From Paralithodes platypus (Eukaryota > Arthropoda > Malacostraca > Decapoda > Lithodidae): DNA of 64,000 nt. The stretch covers positions 42,066,598-42,130,597 of the forward strand of contig CM064523.1 of NCBI GenBank assembly GCA_032716605.1. The letters are read 5' to 3'. The notes under the pieces were generated by a model, which searched no databases, was not told the origin of the DNA, and was given only the letters and a program-made list of their open reading frames with translations. Positions 1-13,869 of the stretch are shown here, one piece after another (within the stretch, counting starts at the first letter, position 1; each line of letters starts with the position of its first letter). The translations under genes were made by a program, and so were the position numbers.

Positions 1-59
1 TTGCCCACATCACACCTAGTCATCCATTCAGCAAGGTTGCTGAACGCGGTAGTATGGTT

Positions 60-440
60 GGGATGAGCGAGAGTGGTGTGTCGGAACGTTTACCGGTGGC
101 AAAAAAAGATGGGAAGAAGGACAAATGACAGACCGACATAGAAGTGGAGCTAAGCGGATAACTACGTCATAACAGGACCAAGAAATTAAACATGGATACT
201 CATCCATTCTCCAACGCCGAGGTAGCTAAGCAACATTTGCAATTTCAAACTTCTACAGAAACTATACGCAAGAGATTAAAGAAGGTGGGATATAAATATA
301 GATCACCAGCTGTCAAACCAAAGCTCACCAAGAGGCACAAACAAACTAGGCTTGATTTCGCTTGACTATTTGTTGACCAGGGCATTGACTATTGGGCACG
401 AGGTGTTTTGATAATGTCAGAGAGGCTCTATAATAGTACC
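60..440 (+). pseudogene. Tc1/mariner-like transposase N-terminal fragment
   Basis: Conceptual translation with frame changes gives the paired-HTH region of a Tc1-type transposase: a DRHRSG...ITT...QDQEI stretch (about 130-190) followed by a TETIRKRLKKVGYKYRSP...KPKLTKRHKQTRLDF stretch (about 258-362). Full-length Tc1 transposases are about 340 residues and continue into a DDE catalytic domain. Here the frame stops near 363 and the catalytic domain is not recognisable. No flanking inverted repeats are visible and the copy may begin outside the window. It is a dead fragment; the family call rests on the HTH motifs only. Confidence 0.65.
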
Positions 441-518
441 AGGACGATAAAAATGGTATCACCTAGCTGAGTTGGCGGGGTTCTTCAAATAAAAATAAAG
501 GTTGCTTCCTTTATATCC

Positions 519-597
519 GCTCATGGCCGAGAGGTTACGGTGCCTAACTCTCTCAAACATACCTGGAGTGAGTGGGTTCGAATCCTGGTCAGGATAC
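519..597 (+). repeat. tRNA-like sequence / SINE head
   Basis: The segment has an A-box-like TGGCCGAGAGGTTACGG and a B-box-like GGTTCGAATCC, spaced as in a Ser/Leu-type tRNA with a long variable arm. The acceptor ends do not pair well, so it is more likely a tRNA-derived SINE head or tRNA pseudogene than a working tRNA gene. Confidence 0.45.
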
Positions 598-599
598 CT

Positions 600-2430
600 C
601 TTCCCAACCAAGAGTTGTTTTCTCAGACAAGAACACTTTCAGCTCAACCAGGCATGGGTCGAAGACTGCGCTGTTGGAGGCCTAGGAACACACGGCATGT
701 GAGTTAGTCCTAGTATAGTTGATATTGTGCATAAAATAAATAGAATAGTCATCATACAGACAATACTTTCCATCATATCACTCTTGGCTAATTTCATATT
801 AAGCGAGCATTATATAACATCTTAATTTCTTTACTCATCCACTGATACCCCTAACTTACTAATTAACCGCTTACTTATATTGTCCAAATACTATTAAGCT
901 AGCATGACTTGATATAATATTCACATTAACCACTCCTGTCTATACCATCGGTTGTTTACCTAAAAACCAACCACGTTCGGTTTAGTAACTCATCCTAGCC
1001 ACTTCGTCCGCCACTATCTGTGCAATATAGGATAGATCTTCCCCTATTACTTCCTTCCCCCCTTAGTGAATGCATATAACTTGTTTGCGAATATAATATA
1101 TAATACCTTACCTAAACTATCATTGGTGAATAGAGACCAGTTTATCATGAGAATCAATAATATATAATCATTAATCCCAATAGGATTGACTAGTTTTGGA
1201 AGTTTAATCGGGCTTTTCAATAGAGGGTTTATACAACTTAAGGAGGTTCTGTAGGAATCATAGGGACACATACTATGTCATATTTACCCTCTGACTTTCA
1301 TATTCCCTTTCTACTCTGAATATAATAGTCTCCTTTTCTACTCTGAATATAATAGTATAATGCTAGTCTGAATAAACTGCCAAATACGAGTCATGATTCC
1401 ACTAGGCCTACATAAACATTAACATAAACAAAAAACATAAAAGAGGGATTTGTTTCAGAGGGCTGACTCCATGGGCTGACTGGCCCATGGTATAAAGACT
1501 AATATTAGTCTTTATACCATGGGCTGGCCCATTCACGGCGGATCCCATTGACAATCCGCATATCACAGCCATGTGCCTATCTAATTATGTTTCAAAGCTT
1601 TCTGTCGTTATTGATCCTACTGTAGCAATCGGTAGCCTATTTTACATATCTACCAAACTGTTGCATGCTTATCACGGACCAGCAGTCCGTTTTCCACATC
1701 GTCTTTGTGGATCCCACTTACAACTTAAGCATCTGTATCATATCCTCTCTTACTTTACACTTCTAATATAATGCAAGCCTAATGTTTTCCCAAGTCCCCT
1801 TTCTTTTGTACTGACCATATCATGTATTTCATGATATTCACTACCTCAATAATCTTTTACTTTTGTTAAATGTTCTAAGCCATTCTGGCTATAATTCCGT
1901 GTCATTTGGCCTTAGTCGTCAGACGTTAGAATATTATTGATGTTGTAATGTTCTATTATTCTGGATTGTTTTGCCATTCTTCTCTGTACCGTAACTTCCA
2001 ATCAATCTATGGACATTGGACAGTAAAATTAAAAACATAATCCATGTGAAGCCTTAGTAAAGACGGGTGAAACTTTAAAATTACGTTTGTTGTTATTCAC
2101 GCTTCTACTGTAGATATCTATGAATAACTGATTTAAAACAATGTTGCATTGTTTTTTTGGTTTCATATCACGACTGACAACTGACGATGACTTCCAACAT
2201 TTTTGTAATAATTGAGTTATTTAATTCCATGTTATTTAGCCATCTAGATACCACTGATATTGCGTCTTGCCCCTGTCACCACTCAGATTAGTGAACAAAT
2301 TATATGTTTTTTTCTTCTGAGATATAGCTGGTGATTACTGGCTACCCTGGCCTTGAGTAAGGGAGATGGGTAATGGAATCGGACATCACAAGAATGCATT
2401 GAGCTATTGAATCTCCTTCTTTCCTCAATT
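600..2430. other. Intergenic, no gene seen
   Basis: AT-rich DNA with only short, unremarkable reading frames. The one structured item is the perfect inverted repeat at 1484-1523, listed separately. Confidence 0.6.
1484..1523. repeat. Perfect 20-bp inverted repeat without loop
   Basis: Arms 1484-1503 and 1504-1523 are exact reverse complements centred on AAT|ATT. It could extrude as a cruciform or be the core of a short foldback element. No target duplication was identified. Confidence 0.85.
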
Positions 2431-2433
2431 GTA

Positions 2434-2533
2434 GACATATGGTGCACCATATGTCAGTAAAGTTTTCGATAAATATCCAAAACATATGGTATGACATATG
2501 TCATACCACCATATGACCATATGACATATGGTG
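2434..2533. repeat. Cluster of CATATG palindromes
   Basis: Contains a perfect 22-bp palindrome (2434-2455) and a perfect 20-bp palindrome (2488-2507, ggtatgacatatgtcatacc), followed by more CATATG units. No coding content. Confidence 0.85.
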
Positions 2534-2626
2534 CGTAATTATTGACGAAACAAATATTGTTAAATTTATATCCTGAAATTTCTGTCAATTTCCCAATGTT
2601 CACTAAACTGCATGTATTTATCTACA

Positions 2627-3060
2627 TTAACCCGTAGAGCCCCGGCTAGTTTTGTAATGTTTGTTCACCAGAACCCGGCCGGTTTTCAAAAATTGGTTTT
2701 ATTCCAGAAACAATAGCGAATGGGTTAGGAATGAAGGAAAAACCACGAAAAACCGCTCAAAAAGCTTAAAAAATGGTCCGAAAACGTATTTTACAAGAGT
2801 AAAAAATTGAAGGTAATTACCCCAAAAAAACAGGTTATTGCGCGCTCACGCGCACGCACGTGGACTTTGAGAGTTTTCAACCATCGGCACGGTTGCATGG
2901 GATACGTACACAGTTCCCATACAAATCTGAGCCCTCTTGAGTGGCTACACCTGAGGTTACGGTCTGCGCAATTAGGGTGACGCGTCAGGCGCGTCTCTGG
3001 GGCTGTGCGTTACATACATCGCCGACGCGTCAGACGCGTCGCTGGGGCTGTACGGGTTAA
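2627..3060. mobile_element. TTAA-flanked MITE, group C copy 1
   Basis: Bounded by TTAA on both sides. Left end TTAACCCGTAGAGCCCC and right end, reverse complemented, TTAACCCGTACAGCCCC form a terminal inverted repeat. The body is 426 bp and carries GACGCGTC-type repeats near the right end. It has no ORF. TTAA targets and CCC ends are typical of piggyBac-mobilised elements. Related copies lie at about 12,467-13,792 and 57,416-58,107. Confidence 0.8.
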
Positions 3061-5059
<1,999 letters not shown>

Positions 5060-6213
5060 TTATAAGGTTTACGGGAGAATCGGTGTCTAAGAAAAGTTCT
5101 ATGTTGTGGTCTCCACATTTAACAGGTAAAATTAAGGTGGATCAATTAAGATTGCCTATCTGTACCGTGTTCATTGTGCCCAGAGCAGGCTGAATTTGGA
5201 TTTACTTTACTGCTCCGGGCCTTTATTCTTCTCTCGAACTAGCGGTTTCAGTGGTAGAATTAGCAGCATTCAGTTTGTAATTGTTACAATCCTTCAAACT
5301 TTCTCTCAGTTCTTTCATGTGAGTAAAAAACTTGGTCCAATGCCCCTTGCTTTTACAGTAACCGCAGAATTTATCTTTTCCAGCTGCTATCTCAATATCT
5401 TCATTCCCCTTGACGAGGCACTGTGGGGTCTTAAGCCTTTTATTGCCGAAGAAATGATAGGTGAATTCTGGTGAATATTTGGGATTGCTTATGAATTTGT
5501 GTGTTTCAATATCTTTGGTTTCTAGAAGAGCTGAGGGGTTTGTATTTGTACTGGGTGTGGTTTTGGAATTTGCTACAGTGGTTGGTGTGATTATTTTGGT
5601 TAGAAGGGGTTTTCACTGTTGCAGTTGTTGTTGCTGATGTTGTTGATTGAATAATGCGTTTTATATCTAGTTTGGCTGAATTTTGATGTACGACCTCCAT
5701 AAAAAGTGCATTGACATTTTGGAGTTGAATTTGGTGTAAAGTAGGTAATTGGGTATGATTATGAATATTAGGGGGTTGATTCTGGTAACCCTGGCTAGGG
5801 TTAAGATCTTGTGGTTGAGAGTGATTTTGTGGGTGACAATCCCTTGGTTTACCTGTGATGTTCATGTATGTAGGGGTATTTATGGGAGGTAATTGTGCTG
5901 AACCCATGACAATCGAATCCCAGTGTGTATCCCAGCACCAAGCAGAAGTAGCAGAAGAGACCTTTTGATGTGGGCCTGTAAACAATATTGACCGAGTTAT
6001 TTGTGTCAGGTAGTTCAGAAGAAAAAAATACCCTCTCCTTCGATCAGCTAGGGGCTTTGGGTGATAACAAACTTCTGGGGTATTCTCAATATATTGGGTT
6101 AGAGGTTGGTGGTTTGAGGCAGGGTTAACAATATTTGTTTGAGTTTGTTTATGGGAGTTAGTTGGAGTTGTTAATGGCGTATGTGAGGGTGTGGACATTA
6201 TACCAGTGTTCAC
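5060..6213 (-). pseudogene. LTR-retroelement gag and protease fragment
   Basis: Read on the minus strand, an Asn/Gln/Pro/Thr-rich region (6213-5506) resembles a low-complexity Gag. After a frame change it is followed by a zinc-knuckle-like FCGYCKSKGHWTKFF near 5390-5345, in which the last Cys is replaced. A protease-like FLDTDSPVNLINS follows near 5090-5055, with the usual DTG changed to DTD, then an in-frame stop. The order nucleocapsid then aspartic protease fits a Ty3/Gypsy-type element. The protease motif resembles that of Gypsy-M elsewhere in this window. No LTRs, RT or integrase were found. It is non-functional. Confidence 0.6.
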
Positions 6214-6462
6214 TTGACTGTCTTATGAGTGTAATCCTTCATTATTTTCGGTATTCTGTGATCTAGTAACGACACCATACGTTAGGCTATGGAATGGTAT
6301 ACCCTTGTACATTTTATTTGTTTAGTAAGGGATTAAATTAACCAATATATTATTCACATTTTCCTAAGAGTGTTGAGTTTGTTTACTACAGATGTGTGGT
6401 GCTGGTGGTAGGGTTGGGTGGCAGATTACATCACGATCAATCACAGTTGTTGTTGTTGTTCC

Positions 6463-8645
6463 CTAAGCTGCCTGGCCGAACAGCCCCGAGTCCCTGAGGA
6501 AGGCCATGGCCGCGATCGGGCTTTCCCACAGAGCTCTCATTGAGTGTAGATTGTGTTGTTGGCGTAAGTGGTTGTGTGAAATGCAGTCTTCTATGATGTG
6601 TTTGATGGTATGGGGTGCTGTGTTACATCCCGGGCAGGTGTCGATGACGGAGTCATCCAGTCTCTTCTGATAGCTCAGAAGAGCTGGATGGTGTCCGCAT
6701 CTCAGCCTGGCCAGGTGGACTCTGTCCTCGCGAGGAAGGGAGGATTTGGAAGGATGGATTTCGGGAATTCGTGCTTGCAGCTGCGTGTTGTCTATGAGTG
6801 AGTGGATGGATCGGCGAGAGATATGAGTATGGATGTGCTTCTGGAAGTTGGTTTGGGGTGGGCAGGGGGAGAGAGGATAGTATGTGTGTGTGATACCGTG
6901 TGCTTGGTGTTGTTTTGATATTTCTTGGTGTCTGTGGGTGTGTTGCCATGTAGTATAGTGGGTGGTTTTGGTTTGTGGAGGCTGCTGCCAGGAATCGTGT
7001 GCCTCTCATGTCCAGATGGTCTTTGACTTTGAGGATTTTGGTTTCTTGATGTAGGTGATCTGTGGGTGTAGTAGCTGTGCAGCCTGTAATGATTTTTAGG
7101 GCTTTGTTTTGAATAGTCTGTAAGGTCTTATAATGTGTTTCAGCTAGGTTAGAAGCACAGGTTGGGCTTGCGTATTCCATCACTGATCTTATGTATTGTT
7201 TATAGACTGTGGTGGTGGTTTCTTTGTTGTGTCCATATTTTGTGTGAGCAAATGACTTGAGGGCATTAAGTCTGGGTGTCAGTTTCTTTTTAATGTTTGT
7301 GGTGTGCTGTTTGAATGTCATATGAGTATCATATGTTACTCCTAGGATTTTGGGTAAGTGTGTATGTGTTAGGGGTGTGTTGTTTATGGTGAGTTGAGGG
7401 ATGTATTCGTGTTCTCCTGTCCAGCTTGTGAGCAGGGTTGCGGTGGATTTGGCTGGGGGCTAAATTAAGTCTGTTTGTAGTGCACCAGCCATGTAGTGTT
7501 ATTAAGTTTTCTCCACTAACCAACTTTACTCCTAAACTCGATTAATGAAATTAACAAACTCATGTGGCAGTCCGGGGATTCGAACCTAGGATGCTCACAC
7601 CGAAAATCAACACACTTATGCATTGCACCACGAAGACAGTTAAGATAGGGTTGAAGGAGATCTGTTGGCGTGTTTGGGTCATGGTGTGTGCATGTGAGTG
7701 TTATGTCGTCTGCATAGGAGGCTAAGTTTATTTGGGGTGTATTGGGTATAATTATGTCGTGCATGTACAGATTGAAGAGTGCGGGCGATAGGGCGGATCC
7801 TTGTGGGACTCCGTTTGGAAAGTTTCTGATTCTAGATGACTGACAGGCAAAAGATAAGTGTGCACATCTGCCTGCTAGGAAGTTGGCCAGCCACCTTTTT
7901 GTGTTGTTGTGCATGTTTGTGTTGTAGATTTTGTTTGTTAGGTTGTGGCGGGGGATGGCATCGAAGGCTTTACTAATGTCATGTCGAGTGTGGCTAGTAG
8001 TGATCTGTGTGGTGGTCTAGCTGAGTTGATGCCGTCAAAAGCTCTTTGTGTAAGGTCTGTGAGAAGAGTGTTTGTGGAGTGCAGTGGCCTGAAGCCGTGT
8101 TGTGATGGAGCTAGGGGTAGGTCGGGTGTAATTAGTTGTAGTACAAGGCGTTCCATGACTTTGGAGGGGGTGCAAAGGAGTGTGATGGGGCAGTGTGAGG
8201 AGGGTAGCGTGGGGTCTTTGTTGGGTTTGGGGAATGTGATGATAATACCATGCTTCCAGATGTCTGGTATTGTGTTGTGTGAATAACTGTAGTTTGATAT
8301 GTTAGTGAGTGCTTGTATGCCGTGCGGTCCCAGGTGTCTGAGGTGTATGTTGCTTATGTTGTCTAGGCCATAGGCGGGTGAGTGCTTGAGATAGTTGATG
8401 ATGTGCTTTGTCTGGTGATTGGTGAAGGGTGTATAGTCAGGATCTGTGGGGAATTGTCTCTTACGACGGATGACACGTCGGTCGTCTTTGTGGGGTTTTA
8501 GGTGGCTGACACGTGAGAAGTGATTGATGAGAGTGTTTGCTTGTTGTTCACAATCACAGTAGACGGGAGGCGTAGAGATGTCACAGTCAATAACAGATGG
8601 CAGCGATGCTGTTGGTGGTAGTGGTGGGGTGGCTGATGACGTCAC
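6463..8645 (-). pseudogene. Jockey-type non-LTR retrotransposon, 5'-truncated (copy 2)
   Basis: Minus-strand frames give a reverse transcriptase in order: fingers/palm (8645-7938), a GVPQGSALSP block and catalytic YADD (about 7716-7705), thumb/connection (7523-7329), then a C-terminal domain (7321 downward). The last has a C-x2-C ... H-x3-H-type zinc-binding tail and ends in ...FLRDSGLFGQAA at a stop at 6463-6465. A CAA-rich tail follows. The N-terminal endonuclease is missing, the usual 5' truncation of such elements. Frameshifts occur near 7960 and 7325, and a SINE interrupts the RT at about 7512-7640. Jockey clade is my best guess from the overall layout. It is inactive. Confidence 0.85.
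7512..7640 (-). mobile_element. tRNA-derived SINE family 2, inserted in Jockey-type RT
   Basis: Minus strand shows an A-box-like TGGTGCAATGCATAAGTG and B-box GGTTCGAATCC, then a tail ending GTTGGTTAGTGGAG. The same unit occurs at about 52,946-53,070 on the plus strand. It breaks the RT frame of the host retrotransposon, so it inserted later. Confidence 0.75.
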
Positions 8646-8809
8646 AACCGATTACAGCAGGCACAATGCATAGATATATCACAGCACTAGCAGAACGTGT
8701 TAGGTGTAGGTGTTGGCTGATGGTCACACAGCTACAGGCAGCCAGCAGTGCTAACATTACAGCTACATGCAAGCTTTATCTTGAAGATGCAGATGTTGAT
8801 TGACGGAGT

Positions 8810-10289
8810 AATGGGCAGTTTCTAGCTACCCTGTTGGTCTCGTTGGTATTGTGAATGATCATGGCAGTCTAGCAGGTCTTGAAGATAGAGGTAGAGGGAT
8901 GAGATGGGGCATCACTGCTTGGCCGTGAAACCAACCACTCTCCACGGACACCAGCACTACACTAGCATTTAATTTGGTTATTAGTTCTAGTGTTATTGGG
9001 TTATATTTTTGGCTTATCCTCCGTTTGCAATTATGGCAAGGTGGACAAAATTATGTAATATGTGCTTTTAAGGGTTAACATTATGAGATAGGTTTGTATA
9101 GCAATGAGGTTGGTATAATACAGTTCTCAATTAATTTTGGTTATAATAATAGTAAGTTAGGTTTAACAATATACACACCATATGAATATCAGCAGTTAAG
9201 GTAATAAACTCTCAATATATGCGACTTAATACTTAGTTATATGAGTAATAAGTGAGTAAAATGAATCGCTGGTGTGTATATGAGGATTGCACAGCTTCAT
9301 ACATGAGTACAGTATGATAACTGATAAGAGTGTGACTGGATAAGTAATGGGTTGTCTTAAGGTGTACTTTGATGGTGGAGTATAAGTGTGACTTAATGGT
9401 GATATAGTGAGTTAATGGGAGCTCTAGGCTGGCGTATAGCCTTGGTGAGAAGTTGAACTGGAGTATGAGGTTTATGGCAGTGCGTGATGCCCTGGCCAAG
9501 AGATCAGGTGAAGTGAATGAGTTTCCTTGGGGTGAACTCAGGTGCGTGTACCTCATAAAATGCTGTAATAATAACTATCGGAAGAAAAGTTGTTATGTGT
9601 GATGACTGGTGTGTCTCAGTATGTACATTATGGCAGGAAGAGTTCTAGACAAAACATATAGTATAAACAATAGAGATAATTGTTATACACATATAGTGTA
9701 AGTTATGTGTATTAAAAAGTATTGATAGTTAAAGTTAGGTAAGTGTCATAATAAGTGACTTATGTCCTATATAAGGTAATCAGATTGTCTATACAGAATG
9801 ATATTTCAATACATATGATTAGATTATTTTATGGTTACATACATATATACAAATACTGTAATTGCTGGTGGAAGTGTATATGATTATTGAGAGGATAACT
9901 GAGGGTTATAATCGTGAAACGATCGCCTGCATCTACTAATGCTACATCATATACCAACACTAATATCAAAATATAAGTATACAAAGCAAGCATTAGTCCA
10001 TATACATGACATATTGTTCGTAACTTTATTGCATGTCATATATTACATTATATAACCAATCAGTCAGAAATAAGGAAAATTATGTACAGTCACTTATAAG
10101 CCTTTGTGGAACCCTTATGTTTGTCTTTGAACAATTATATATCTATATATTTTTGTTTCTATGTGAGTGAGGGAGGCAAAAGGGAGAACTGACTATAGCG
10201 AGTGCCTCCCCCAAAGTTGAAGGAGTGACAGGGCCAAAATCAAGGTACGTGCGAGCCAAAAAAAAAAAAAACACAGAAAAAAAAAAAAA

Positions 10290-10290
<1 letters not shown>
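8810..10290. other. Intergenic, no gene seen
   Basis: AT-rich DNA, including 5' flank of the truncated retrotransposon. A short TTAA with preceding AAGGG near 9068-9075 has no partner that I could find. Confidence 0.5.

Positions 10291-10347
<57 letters not shown>
10258..10347. repeat. Poly-A and (TA)n microsatellite
   Basis: Two A-runs followed by a TA dinucleotide tract of about 55 bp. Confidence 0.95.
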
Positions 10348-10348
<1 letters not shown>

Positions 10349-10841
10349 ATTGATTTTATGATATAACGTATTTTTATATAAATAGTATACCGTATACTAT
10401 TTTGTAGAGAATGTATGCAACATCATTCATAAATTCGTTACCATAGATAACATTCCATAATTATAAATAGGTGAGGTCCACGAAACGTTCATGAGTGACT
10501 ATGGCAATGTATACAAATACTGTATAATAGAACAAAGCCATAATATGCATTTGTTCGGTTACCAGCATAATAATGATAAGTTGGCTACGGAGTGTTTTCT
10601 AAAAGATTTGTTACTTAGGCTGATGTTAAGTGTTCTGAATACATAACGACTGTGATAAATTATATTTTCACTTACCATGGCAGAGAGATAGTGGAAGCTA
10701 GCTATACCCTGTTCGTTATAGGTAGGCCAGAAATCCAGATTTCAACCTATTATAAATCGAAGATTATTATAGTAATCGAGCGAATACTTCCACCATTTGG
10801 GATTAACCAGTACGGGAAGTGGTGTGAAAATTTACGGTCCA

Positions 10842-10949
10842 TTTGCTCTAGCCAGTTTGTATTACATAGGATATGGTTTACAATTTCTGGCATATTTTGC
10901 TCTAGCCATTTTGTATTACATAGGATATGGTTTGCAATTTCTGGCATAT
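10842..10949. repeat. Two-copy direct repeat, 54-bp unit
   Basis: The unit starting TTTGCTCTAGCC and ending TCTGGCATATT occurs twice head to tail with few differences. No coding content. Confidence 0.85.
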
Positions 10950-11584
10950 TTTTAATGAATGGACTATAGCTGGATTTAACACAAGTTATTTATATTTGTG
11001 TCTGTCTTTTGCTTATCCGGAGGCAAGTGACCTTTGGTTACGTCAACACCATATTTCGTTATATTCATATTATCATTGATTTAGTTTTTTTGTTTTTTTT
11101 AGTTTATTGTAGAATTCAAATGGTTAAACGAAAGTTCCATTGATTTGTCAATAGATTTAGATGATATCACACGTGTATTTTGCATTCATGTTCTATGGTA
11201 AACATGTTTCTGGCATCGTATTACAAGCTAGACAGTTCTAATGATAGATTAACTTAAATAGCAGAATAGTGTTGAAAGTTGACCTATTAGGTTGCCAGAC
11301 CAGCTTTGAAGATAACTATTAATGAAAAAGCTATAGGATGATAGTAGGTTGGTAGTACTGTCGTTGCGACGCTACCATTTTGCACCCCACGCCGAATCCA
11401 CCCCATCACTGTTTATGGTCAGGATCACAGTGTATGTATAATATATTTACCGCACCTTAAAAATGACAGTTAACACTTTTGGATTGCATAAGTTGCATAA
11501 AATCATAGTAGGCTATATTGAAATAAATATCTACAGGGTTTATTTATTTTGCAGTGTTACTATTGGCGCCTATTCATGTGATTT
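10950..11584. other. Intergenic, no gene seen
   Basis: AT-rich sequence to the left of the proposed piggyBac-like element boundary. Confidence 0.5.
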
Positions 11585-11588
11585 TTAA

Positions 11589-12466
11589 CCCTCCAGAGCT
11601 CATAATATGAGCTCAACCTCCGTATCCAGGGACTTTATGCAATTTGCACTAACTTTACACATCAAAAGACATGCAAAAAATTAAATTACATGGATCAACT
11701 CAATGAACAAATATAGGGCTTACCATTGTCTGTCAAAAGGCATTAATTAGATTATTAGACAGTGCTGCAACATCTGGTTGTTGTGTTGTGATGTTGTGAA
11801 TGAGGCTTGTTTTGGTGCGTGATTTCATCTGCGTTTGAACGCTTGGCTGCGACCCTGGCTTGTACGCACTAAGACACTTGTTGTGTCAGTGAATTTTTTT
11901 CTGTGACGCATTATAATTAATTTATTGGTGCTATTGTCATATTTATTGAGGGAATGTTACCATTATTTATCTTTAATTTTGTACTAGAATGTATTATTAT
12001 ACAATGCATACCATTGTTGTGTCACTTTCACTATTTATTGTTGAGATATTACTATTTGTTAAACATCATGTGTCACTGTCATTTTGTAATGTAGACATTA
12101 ATATTTATATATAATAACTTTGTGGGTGTCATATTCACTGGCATTTTATGTAACTGTCACTTGCAGTCATTGTAATAATTATTAGGGTGTCACTCACTCA
12201 AACTTATTAGTAATATAACTCATACCAATACAGTACTTGTATTTCTCTCACTGTTATTATTGAAATTATTATTACTTGTTATAAATCATTGCATTACTTT
12301 TAGTAGATACTAGAGGTAAGTATATAATTATTTGTAATCACTGTTTTGATGTCATACTCACTTGCAATTTGTCATTTTCACTTTGTTTTGTACCAGTATA
12401 CTGTATATTATACATATATGTAGCTACTTTACCCCACTGAGTACCAGCTAATTAATAATAAAAGTA
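11589..12466. other. Non-coding, degenerate GTGTCAC-containing repeats
   Basis: AT-rich DNA with irregular recurrences of TTGTGTCACT and similar words. The same texture resumes at 13,793 after the inserted MITE, which suggests one originally continuous stretch downstream of the piggyBac transposase. Confidence 0.5.
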
Positions 12467-13792
12467 CTTTGTGAGACCAGCCGATTTGGTAAAAAAAAAA
12501 CATTCACCTCGGTCATTTGGGGGTCCTATAGGGGGGGGGGGGGCATCTTCAACAATCAGCTGATGTAGGGCGGTCTTCAAACTTCCCACCCTCACCACCA
12601 CAGCTGAGCGAGGCAGCATGGCAGATGTACGCTGCGTCCAGTTTTCAAGTGACGGACAATTACACCACCCGAGCATCATGTGTGCCTTCATAGTTCATAT
12701 ATTAGCAACATGTTTCACATAGTGTCATTGTAAGTGAAGTTAGAGTGTGATAAGTGAATAGATTCAAGTTGTATAAGTGTCGAGGGAGTGGCAAGTCCCG
12801 CAGGCGTCCTGGTTACCATGGCGACTGGTGGGCTGGCGGCCATCTTTGTCATGGACTCAATCACGTACACACAAGGCCAGCTGACAGACATCCTACTCCC
12901 CTATAACTTTCCTTTTCATTCAATGCCTCCCTCATGCACTGTTTATTGATTTGATACTGTACCTTATGTTTTATAGTTAGAATATGAGTGTTACACATTG
13001 TTTTAGGCACTTTTGACTATGAAATCTGGGTTTTGACGTATTTTTAGTGGGGCAACAGGGGAAATGGTGGTGAAGGCAGGGGTGGGGGCACTGGGGGAGT
13101 GGGGGAAGACCAGTGTATACATCGCCGAGCTTGTTGTGTATGTAGCAATATGAAACACTCTCTCGTCTCTTCTTACCCCTACCATGATCTAGCGGAATTT
13201 TTGAGGAATGCCATGGTGTCTGGGTCATCCTCCTCCTCCTCTTCCCCCCTTGGTGGGGAGTCAACTGTTTCATGGGGAGCATTAGGGGAGCGATAAACAT
13301 CGTGAGGCGACTAGATACGTCCAACACTCACTTAGTACACATGACAACTGGCCTGGCGGGAGGCAGCCCAGTCCTCCCACTCCCTCCCTCCTCCCGCCAC
13401 TCCCCACCGCGGCGGGACTTGAGTATTGCCAATTGATAAGTATTGCCACTGTTGCGCAACATCATAAGGTTTATCCCATATAAATTGAACCCTCTAGCTA
13501 CCATAGGACAAGAATAAATTAGCTCGAAAGTGGCGGTGAGATAAGTGGGGAAACTGGCTTTTCCCATCCGCCCGTACTAACCCACGCAGCTGGACTAGGG
13601 GGTTGCCGAGTACTGGCACTGTTCGGCAACATCGTAAGGTATATCCCATACCATCCTCAAGCCTATAGCTACCATAGGACAAGAGTAAATAAGGTCGAAG
13701 TAGCGGACGCAACGTATGCGGCGCTGGGGTTTAGCGTTAGCCTACATATATTGCCGACGCAAACGCTGCGTCGCTGGGGTTCTGTGGGTTAA
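12467..13792. mobile_element. Group C MITE copy 2, probable
   Basis: The right end GTCGCTGGGGTT...GGGTTAA (TTAA 13,789-13,792) matches other group C copies. The left part contains GTGAGACCAGCCG and AAAAAAAAAACATTCACCTCGG, matching the inner left part of the copy at 57,416-58,107. The left TTAA is degraded (AGTA in its place). An internal module with CATCGTAAGG...AGCTACCATAGGACAAG is duplicated (about 13,455-13,535 and 13,625-13,705). No ORF is credible. Confidence 0.55.
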
Positions 13793-13869
13793 ATACATGT
13801 TGTGTCACTTGTAGTTTCACTTATTACTACTACTTAATATTACATGTTTTAGTATGCCTTTCACTACAT

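Noticed and set aside
519..597. Functional tRNA gene
   Set aside because: Boxes A and B are present but the acceptor stem does not pair convincingly.
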